From positions 1 to 9,746 of the forward strand of contig CAJUIY010000054.1 in NCBI GenBank assembly GCA_910586865.1: 9,746 nt of DNA. The letters are read 5' to 3'. This document shows positions 5,802 through 9,746 of the stretch, in pieces. Origin of the DNA: an uncultured Bacilli bacterium. Lineage in GTDB: Bacteria > Bacillota_I > Bacilli_A > RF39 > UBA660. The notes under the pieces are model-generated. The model did not search any database, was not told where the DNA came from, and was given only the letters and a program-made list of their open reading frames with translations. The stretch's first letter is position 1, and each line of letters opens with the position of its first letter. Both the position numbers and the translations under genes were made by a program.

Positions 5802-7239
5802 TTTCTTCACCTGCCTTGATTCCTTTTAATCCTGTTAATGTTTCGATTTTGTAGGCTATATTAAGAACGACATCATCTTCCATTACACGTCCTGTAATAT
5901 TAACACCTACTGGCATTTTTTCCTCATCGAAACAATAAGGAATGGTAATCGATGGAAAACCACCAAAGTTACCAATCACCATATGATTTTCTAAGATGTA
6001 ATGACTATCCGACACTTGTTCAGAAGATTCACTAAACTTCGGTGCTCCTCCTCCACTAGCTGGCAAAATCATACCATCATACTCTTTTAATAACTCGTTC
6101 ATCTTTTCTACGATTAGTCTTCGAATACGACAAGCATTTAAGTATAATTTTTCTTGGTTTTCTTTTTGTAAGATATAGCTTCCTAATACAAAACGTCTTT
6201 TAATTAATTCCGAAAATCCTTCTGTTCTTGCCTGAAACATCATCTCTTCGATATTTTCTCCATTTCCTCTTGGGCCAAATTGAATTCCAGTTAGATTCGC
6301 ATTATTACTAGTAGCTTCGGCACAACTAATGGTCATATAGGTAGGATAGATAGCTTCTAATAGTTTTTTATCAAAACTGACTTCTTCTACCACAAAACCT
6401 TGCTCTCTACACTTTTCTAATAAATCTTGAAACTCCTTTAATGTTTTTTCTAACTTTTCTGTTTTATTCGGATACTCTTCTATATCACAGATTTCTTTGA
6501 TATAAAATAATTTTTTCCCTGTCGTATCCTTTTTTATTTCTTCTGCATAAACCTTCCCATCGTCTTCTAAGGAAGTCATATCCTTTGAATCTTCTCCTTT
6601 GATGATATCGGTAACAATCGCAACATCTTCCACACTTCTTGCAAATACACCAACGTGATCTAAACTAGAAGCAAAGGCAAATAATCCATAACGAGAAATT
6701 CTTCCATAGGTCGGTTTAAACCCAACTACTCCACCAAAAGAAGCTGGTTTTCGAATGGAATCTCCAGTATCGGAACCTATTGCAAAAGGAACAATACCAA
6801 GAGCTACCGCAGAAGCACTCCCTGCAGAACTTCCACCAATTAGATGCTCCCTATTCCAAGGATTTCTTACAACTCCGGTGTTTGCTGTCGTTCCAGTTCC
6901 TCCCATTGCAAGTTCGTCTAATGTTGTTTTTCCAAGTAACACCGCTCCTGATTTCTTTAACTTTTGATAAACAGTAGCATCATATACGGGAACATAATCT
7001 TTTAGTATATTAGAAGATGCCGTCGTTAAAATACCGGATGTGGAAATATTGTCTTTTAAGGCATAAGGAATCCCTTTTAAAATGGAATCAGCACGTCTTT
7101 TGGATTTCGCTTCATCTAGGATTGTCACAAAAGAGTTAAACTCTTCTTGATATTTTTCTGCAAGAGTTTTCGCTTCTTCAAACAATTCTTCCTTTGTTAC
7201 TTCTTCTTTTTCTAATTTTTCATGTAATTCTCTTATCAT
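5794..7239 (-). CDS. gatA: Asp-tRNA(Asn)/Glu-tRNA(Gln) amidotransferase subunit A (glutaminase)
   Basis: Amidase-signature glutaminase that releases ammonia from glutamine for GatB. Its 481 aa are normal length. The Ser-cisSer-Lys triad is intact: Lys62 in IPYALKDN, Ser137 in IGGSSAGSASAV and nucleophile Ser161 in GSDTGDSIRKPA. The spacings (99 and 24 residues) equal those of Staphylococcus aureus GatA (Lys79, Ser154, Ser178). VGFKPTYGRISRYGL (172-186) continues the signature. Two small departures from the commonest signature are Ala139 (GGSSAGS for GGSSGGS) and Asp160 (TGDS for TGGS) next to the nucleophile. I believe the Asp variant occurs in some Mollicutes and Erysipelotrichia, so activity is not in doubt. 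The ATG at 7237-7239 starts one base after the gatC stop, with GGTGG upstream inside gatC. Its end overlaps gatB by 8 bp. Confidence 0.97.
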   Translation of the reverse strand: MIRELHEKLEKEEVTKEELFEEAKTLAEKYQEEFNSFVTILDEAKSKRRADSILKGIPYALKDNISTSGILTTASSNILKDYVPVYDATVYQKLKKSGAVLLGKTTLDELAMGGTGTTANTGVVRNPWNREHLIGGSSAGSASAVALGIVPFAIGSDTGDSIRKPASFGGVVGFKPTYGRISRYGLFAFASSLDHVGVFARSVEDVAIVTDIIKGEDSKDMTSLEDDGKVYAEEIKKDTTGKKLFYIKEICDIEEYPNKTEKLEKTLKEFQDLLEKCREQGFVVEEVSFDKKLLEAIYPTYMTISCAEATSNNANLTGIQFGPRGNGENIEEMMFQARTEGFSELIKRRFVLGSYILQKENQEKLYLNACRIRRLIVEKMNELLKEYDGMILPASGGGAPKFSESSEQVSDSHYILENHMVIGNFGGFPSITIPYCFDEEKMPVGVNITGRVMEDDVVLNIAYKIETLTGLKGIKAGEENV

Positions 7240-7240
7240 T

Positions 7241-7534
7241 TTATTCCACCACCTTTGGAACTTTTACTTGATCATTTACCTGATGTTTTGCATTTTCTAA
7301 TACTTCCCCAACGGTTAAATAATCTCCTATTTCGTCTTCTCTTAGTTTTCTTTTTTTATCTAGTCGAAAAGGAAAAGTCATGGGTTTGATATTCTTGATA
7401 TTCGGAATATTTTCAATTTTTTCCATTTGTTTTAATATAACTTCAAATTCTTTCTGTAGTGTTTCATATTCCTCTTCTTTCATATCAAACATTAATTTAT
7501 GGGCATAACTTCTTAGTTTTTCTTTTTCTATCAT
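7241..7534 (-). CDS. gatC: Asp-tRNA(Asn)/Glu-tRNA(Gln) amidotransferase subunit C
   Basis: Small structural subunit that wraps around GatA and steadies the GatA-GatB interface. Its 97 aa are the usual size. It shows the family plan: an N-terminal helical pair (IEKEKLRSYAHKLMFDMKEE and EEYETLQKEFEVILKQMEKI), a short proline-containing link (NIPNIKNIKPM), then an extended C-terminal half with LREDEIGDYLTVGEVLENAK and VPKVVE at the end. The ATG at 7532-7534 follows AGGAGGA (7541-7547) at ideal spacing. It is the first gene of the operon, 17 bases after the T-run of the T-box terminator. Sequence conservation in GatC is low, so the call leans partly on its place before gatA and gatB. Confidence 0.93.
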   Translation of the reverse strand: MIEKEKLRSYAHKLMFDMKEEEYETLQKEFEVILKQMEKIENIPNIKNIKPMTFPFRLDKKRKLREDEIGDYLTVGEVLENAKHQVNDQVKVPKVVE

Positions 7535-7548
7535 CTATGTTCCTCCTA

Positions 7549-7593
7549 ACAAAAAAACACTAGTTCCTCCACAAAGGGACGAAAACTAGTGTT
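7549..7593 (-). terminator. Regulated intrinsic terminator of the T-box
   Basis: On the minus strand AACACTAGTT (7584-7593) and AACTAGTGTT (7556-7565) form a perfect 10-bp stem around an 18-base loop, followed by a run of seven T. When uncharged tRNA binds, the CGTCCCTTT in the loop side is drawn into the antiterminator with the T-box and this hairpin cannot form. Confidence 0.93.
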
Positions 7594-7807
7594 CCGCGGT
7601 ACCACCCAATTTATTATAAATTTCTTATAATCTCTTCATTTATCTATGAAATCTAGTATTGTTAACGGTATACTACCGGCTTAGCCTACTAATGAGTTCG
7701 GTAAGCAACTCCAGAGTGTTCTTTCAAAAAGTATCCATCATTAGGCTTGCACCAATCCCTAACTCGCTTTGACTTTCACTAATTTACTTTTCTCCTTCAC
7801 AGTCGAT
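7551..7807 (-). promoter_or_regulatory. T-box riboswitch leader of gatCAB-aspS; specifier AAC (Asn), overlapping GAA (Glu)
   Basis: The 257-nt leader senses uncharged tRNA and controls read-through into gatC. The T-box itself, TGGGTGGTACCGCGG, is at 7594-7608. Its partner GTCCC (in CGTCCCTTT, 7573-7581) lies in the 5' half of the terminator, so antiterminator and terminator exclude each other. Stem I begins near 7797 with GGAGAAAAGTA (the AGTA side of the specifier loop). Its distal arm is TTAGG/CCTAA, closing a loop with the conserved GGTGCAAG. The 3' side reads GAAAGAACACTCTGGAG (7709-7725), placing AAC at 7718-7720 just before the expected A. GAA is one base upstream. Stem III is CGGTA-gta-TACCG. 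An Asn specifier fits an operon making Asn-tRNA. The codon position is read by alignment to remembered T-boxes, not by folding. Confidence 0.95.
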
Positions 7808-7813
7808 AACTAA

Positions 7814-7842
7814 ATTATAAGGATATTTATTGTATTTGTCAA
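7814..7842 (-). promoter_or_regulatory. Sigma-A promoter of the T-box gatCAB-aspS operon
   Basis: On the minus strand TTGACA (7837-7842), 17 bp, TATAAT (7814-7819): both hexamers match consensus exactly. The start is predicted near 7807, giving a leader of about 270 nt to gatC, which is filled by the T-box. The strong core promoter fits a gene set regulated by attenuation. Confidence 0.93.
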
Positions 7843-7887
7843 TATCTACTTTTAGTATATCCAAAATATTCATATCTTATTACGAAA

Positions 7888-7918
7888 GATAAAAAAAAGA
7901 GTGATATTAATTCTTTTT
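7888..7918 (-). terminator. Possible A/T-rich terminator at the end of the 219-aa gene
   Basis: On the minus strand AAAAAGA (7912-7918) pairs with TCTTTTT (7894-7900) around an 11-base loop that contains the stop codon, and the T-run continues to 7891. The stem has a single G-C pair, so it is weak. It could work on both strands. No stronger terminator separates the 219-aa gene from the T-box promoter. Confidence 0.4.
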
Positions 7919-8566
7919 CTTTCTTCTTTTTCTTTTACAAAAATCAATAACGATTCCTTTTTTTTCTGAGGTTGATGAATCGGCCTTTTCTCCTACAAAA
8001 TTTCCTTCTGTTTTCTCTATTGGACATAAAGATATCGATGACAATTCCTCTTCACTACCTGAAAAAGTCATTTCTATCTTGCTATCATAAAAGTTATGAA
8101 TCATTCTTAAAAATTCTTTATCTTCTTTTAATTCTTCTTTTGCAAAGTCTTGAAATATATCCATCGCACTTTTAGGTAATCGTTCTCCATCTATATCAGT
8201 ACTAGTATTTAACTCAACAACATAATCATGATATATTAAAGAAGCAACACCAACTTCATTTATTCCATTTTCCTTTTCTATTTGTCTTATTTTATCATAA
8301 ATAAATAGTTTCGCATAAAAATCTCTTTGAAATTCGGTACTTCTTGCTTCTTTAAAAATATTTCTAATTTCCACTACCTTATTTAATTTTATTTCATAAA
8401 GCAAATAGATTCCCTTTAATACACTTTTTTCTTCGCTACTCATATCATATTCTTGCTGATTTAACAATCTTTCTCCACATTTAAAATAATAATTATCATA
8501 AGTAATTTCTTGCATTGACTTACTTTTAAAATCTACCAATTCTTTTAGTGCTTGGTATGCTCCCAT
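7907..8566 (-). CDS. Hypothetical protein, 219 aa, helical with a basic C-terminal tail, not recognised
   Basis: I do not recognise the family. The ATG at 8564-8566 follows AAGGGGG, and the frame ends at TAA (7907). There is no signal peptide or membrane segment, so it is probably cytoplasmic. Residues 1-~120 look helical and charged (for example YQALKELVDFKSKSMQEI, IYLLYEIKLNKVVEIRNIFK, FIYDKIRQIEKENG). Residues ~120-160 contain DIDGERLPKSAMDIFQDFAK and a further acidic-basic helix. Residues ~165-205 are Ser/Glu-rich and likely flexible. The protein ends in VIDFCKRKRRKKKN, a basic cluster that could bind nucleic acid or acidic lipid; this is inference. The purine-rich coding strand for that tail is a homopolymer-prone stretch (7911-7935) where a frameshift error would be easy. 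It is transcribed divergently from trpS through a promoter that shares its -35 hexamer. Confidence 0.78.
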   Translation of the reverse strand: MGAYQALKELVDFKSKSMQEITYDNYYFKCGERLLNQQEYDMSSEEKSVLKGIYLLYEIKLNKVVEIRNIFKEARSTEFQRDFYAKLFIYDKIRQIEKENGINEVGVASLIYHDYVVELNTSTDIDGERLPKSAMDIFQDFAKEELKEDKEFLRMIHNFYDSKIEMTFSGSEEELSSISLCPIEKTEGNFVGEKADSSTSEKKGIVIDFCKRKRRKKKN

Positions 8567-8591
8567 AACACAGCCCCCTTAAATTGTTCCT

Positions 8592-8620
8592 ATTATACCA
8601 CAAATGGATTCTTTTTGCAA
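8592..8620 (-). promoter_or_regulatory. Extended -10 promoter of the 219-aa gene (shares its -35 with trpS)
   Basis: On the minus strand TTGCAA (8615-8620), 17 bp, TATAAT (8592-8597), with TGG before the -10 giving an extended -10. The start is predicted near 8585, about 20 nt before the ATG. TTGCAA is its own reverse complement, so the same six base pairs are the -35 of the plus-strand trpS promoter. Confidence 0.85.
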
Positions 8621-8643
8621 GTATCTTTGTAATGTGCTATAAT
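8615..8643 (+). promoter_or_regulatory. Sigma-A promoter of trpS (shares its -35 with the 219-aa gene)
   Basis: TTGCAA (8615-8620), 17 bp, perfect TATAAT (8638-8643). Initiation seven bases downstream (about 8650) would leave a leader of only about 12 nt, so the Shine-Dalgarno sequence AAGGAGG (8649-8655) would lie at the very 5' end of the mRNA. There is no room for a T-box or other attenuator. Confidence 0.87.
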
Positions 8644-8661
8644 GAAGCAAGGAGGGATTTT

Positions 8662-9666
8662 ATGACAAAAACAATATTAACGGGAATTAGACCTACTGGA
8701 AATCTACATTTAGGTCATTTATTTGGAGCTTGTAATAATTGGAAAAAAATGCAAGAAGAATATAACTTTTTCTTAGAAATTGCAGATGTCCAAGCTCTCA
8801 CTGATAATTTTAATAATCCTCTGAAAGTAAGACAGAATATAAAAGAATTAGTACTTGATTTATTGTCCGTTGGAATCGAACCTAGTAAAGTCCATATTTT
8901 TATCCAATCAAAAATACCAGAGATTGCAGAACTTACGGTATTCTATTCAAATCTAGTGACAGTATCAAGATTATTTCGAAACCCTACTGTTAAAAATGAA
9001 GTTGCTCAAAAAAAGGAATTATTCGGTAACAATGGAGAAAGTATCACTTATGGTTTTTTAGGATACCCCGTATCACAAGCAGCCGACATTACCTGCTTTT
9101 CTGGAGAAGTAGTTCCCGTCGGAGAAGATCAATTACCTCTTTTAGAACAATGTCGAGAAATTGTCCGTAAATTCAATTCTATTTATGGAGAAACACTGAA
9201 AGAACCTAATCCCGTTTTAAGTAATGAAAAGAGATTAAAAGGATTAGATGGAAATGAAAAAATGGGAAAAAGTCTTGGTAATGCTATCTTTTTAGTAGAT
9301 GATGATGAAACGATTCAAAAAAAAGTGATGTCTGCGGTTACCGATCCAAAAAAAATAAAAAAAGATGATCCAGCTAATCCTGATATTTGTATGGTCTATT
9401 ACTATCATAAAATTGTAACAGAAAAAGAAGATTTAGAAAATGTTTGTAAAGAGTGTAAAAATGGAGAACGTGGATGTGTTGCTTGTAAACAAGAATTAAT
9501 TAAAAACTTAAAAGAATTATTAGAGCCCATTCGAGAAAAAAGAAAGTACTATGAAGAACACGATGAAGAAGTGAAAAAAATCATAGAAGAAGGAACAAAC
9601 GTTGCAAAAGAAGTAGCAAAAGAAAATATGAAAAAAATAAAACAAGCGATGGAAATAGATTACTAG
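8662..9666 (+). CDS. trpS: Tryptophan--tRNA ligase with a four-Cys iron-sulfur-like motif
   Basis: Cytoplasmic class I synthetase that activates tryptophan with ATP and charges tRNA(Trp). The start is ATG 8662 (334 aa, the family's usual size), set by AAGGAGG six bases upstream; a longer frame back to 8584 would run through the promoter. The HIGH-type motif is PTGNLHLGH (11-19) and the KMSKS motif is KMGKS (200-204). Between them lie QAADITCFSGEVVPVGEDQ (139-157), the Trp/ATP pocket segment with the conserved VPVGEDQ, and YSNLVTVSRLFRNPTVK (95-111). In the C-terminal anticodon region Cys243, Cys265, Cys272 and Cys275 form C-x21-C-x6-C-x2-C, within one residue of the [4Fe-4S] motif of Thermotoga maritima TrpRS; Cys262 is extra. 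It is monocistronic, divergent from the 219-aa gene, with a terminator that starts inside its last codons. Confidence 0.97.
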   Translation: MTKTILTGIRPTGNLHLGHLFGACNNWKKMQEEYNFFLEIADVQALTDNFNNPLKVRQNIKELVLDLLSVGIEPSKVHIFIQSKIPEIAELTVFYSNLVTVSRLFRNPTVKNEVAQKKELFGNNGESITYGFLGYPVSQAADITCFSGEVVPVGEDQLPLLEQCREIVRKFNSIYGETLKEPNPVLSNEKRLKGLDGNEKMGKSLGNAIFLVDDDETIQKKVMSAVTDPKKIKKDDPANPDICMVYYYHKIVTEKEDLENVCKECKNGERGCVACKQELIKNLKELLEPIREKRKYYEEHDEEVKKIIEEGTNVAKEVAKENMKKIKQAMEIDY

Positions 9667-9683
9667 TCTATTTCTTTTTAATT
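9652..9683 (+). terminator. Rho-independent terminator of trpS overlapping its stop codon
   Basis: GAAATAGA (9652-9659) and TCTATTTC (9667-9674) form a perfect 8-bp stem around a 7-base loop, followed by TTTTTAATT. The 5' arm encodes the last residues of TrpRS and the TAG stop (9664-9666) is the end of the loop. Confidence 0.8.
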
Positions 9684-9696
9684 AGAAGTTGTTTGA

Positions 9697-9746
9697 GTGT
9701 GTAAAAAATTCTGTGTAAATGACATCTAACCACGATATATGGAACT
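9697..9746. mobile_element. Possible end of an IS256-type insertion sequence running off the right edge
   Basis: After the trpS terminator, GTGTGTAAAAAATTCTGTGT (9697-9716) has two TGTGTAAA words 14 bp apart. On the minus strand this reads TTTACACAGAATTTTTTACA, which resembles the terminal repeats of IS256/mutator-type elements as I remember them. No transposase sequence, target duplication or partner repeat is inside the window, so this is tentative. Confidence 0.3.

Noticed and set aside
4365..5810. gatB start at GTG 5808-5810
   Set aside because: The SD AGGTG overlaps that codon; the ATG three codons later has proper spacing and gives the same 8-bp overlap pattern as gatB/aspS.
7714..7722. 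T-box specifier as ACA (Thr), CAC (His) or AGA (Arg)
   Set aside because: The register AAC followed by A and CTC fits known T-boxes and the operon content; the others do not match the genes controlled.
8584..8661. N-terminal extension of TrpRS by 26 residues
   Set aside because: It spans the trpS promoter and SD; family members start at the MTKTILTG-like segment.

Overview
The window is AT-rich, standard-code DNA (TGG for Trp, TGA not read through). It has strong Shine-Dalgarno sites, near-consensus sigma-A promoters with 17-bp spacers, a T-box riboswitch and a GatB that lacks zinc cysteines, as in Staphylococcus. This points to a low-GC Firmicute, probably an uncultured gut member of the Bacilli (RF39/Erysipelotrichales-like). 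The placement is inferred from gene style; no marker gene was compared.

Layout. Everything from 1 to about 8600 is on the minus strand. (1) 1-927 is the 5' part of a gene for a secreted protein: signal peptide, His-rich YHYH-like domain, Asn/Ser linker and two cadherin-like sandwich repeats. Its promoter has three direct-repeat boxes at 16-bp spacing just upstream of the -35. (2) 1235-1678 is an unrecognised 147-aa protein with its own consensus promoter and terminator. (3) 1860-2501 is a 213-aa membrane-anchored protein with an extracytoplasmic domain ending in VRPVIEISK. (4) 7842 down to 2541 is one transcription unit: promoter, T-box leader, gatC, gatA, gatB, aspS, terminator. (5) 7907-8566 is an unrecognised 219-aa protein with a basic tail. 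(6) 8662-9666 on the plus strand is trpS, divergent from (5). The last ~50 bases may be the edge of an insertion sequence.

How the genes fit. gatCAB and aspS together form the indirect route to Asn-tRNA(Asn). A non-discriminating AspRS puts Asp on tRNA(Asn) and GatCAB amidates it; GatCAB can do the same for Glu-tRNA(Gln). Two details support this. AspRS carries His (His34) where discriminating bacterial enzymes carry Leu. The T-box specifier region reads GAAC, which contains the Asn codon AAC and, one base back, the Glu codon GAA. That is the arrangement described for the two-codon T-box of the Clostridium acetobutylicum transamidation operon.

The other points most worth a second look are: (a) the divergent promoters of trpS and the 219-aa gene, which use the same palindromic -35 hexamer TTGCAA on opposite strands, each with a 17-bp spacer; (b) a TrpRS with a Cys pattern close to the [4Fe-4S] motif of Thermotoga TrpRS; (c) the 16-bp-spaced boxes before the secreted-protein gene; and (d) an AspRS whose C-terminal catalytic region looks like the alphaproteobacterial subtype rather than the Bacillus one.
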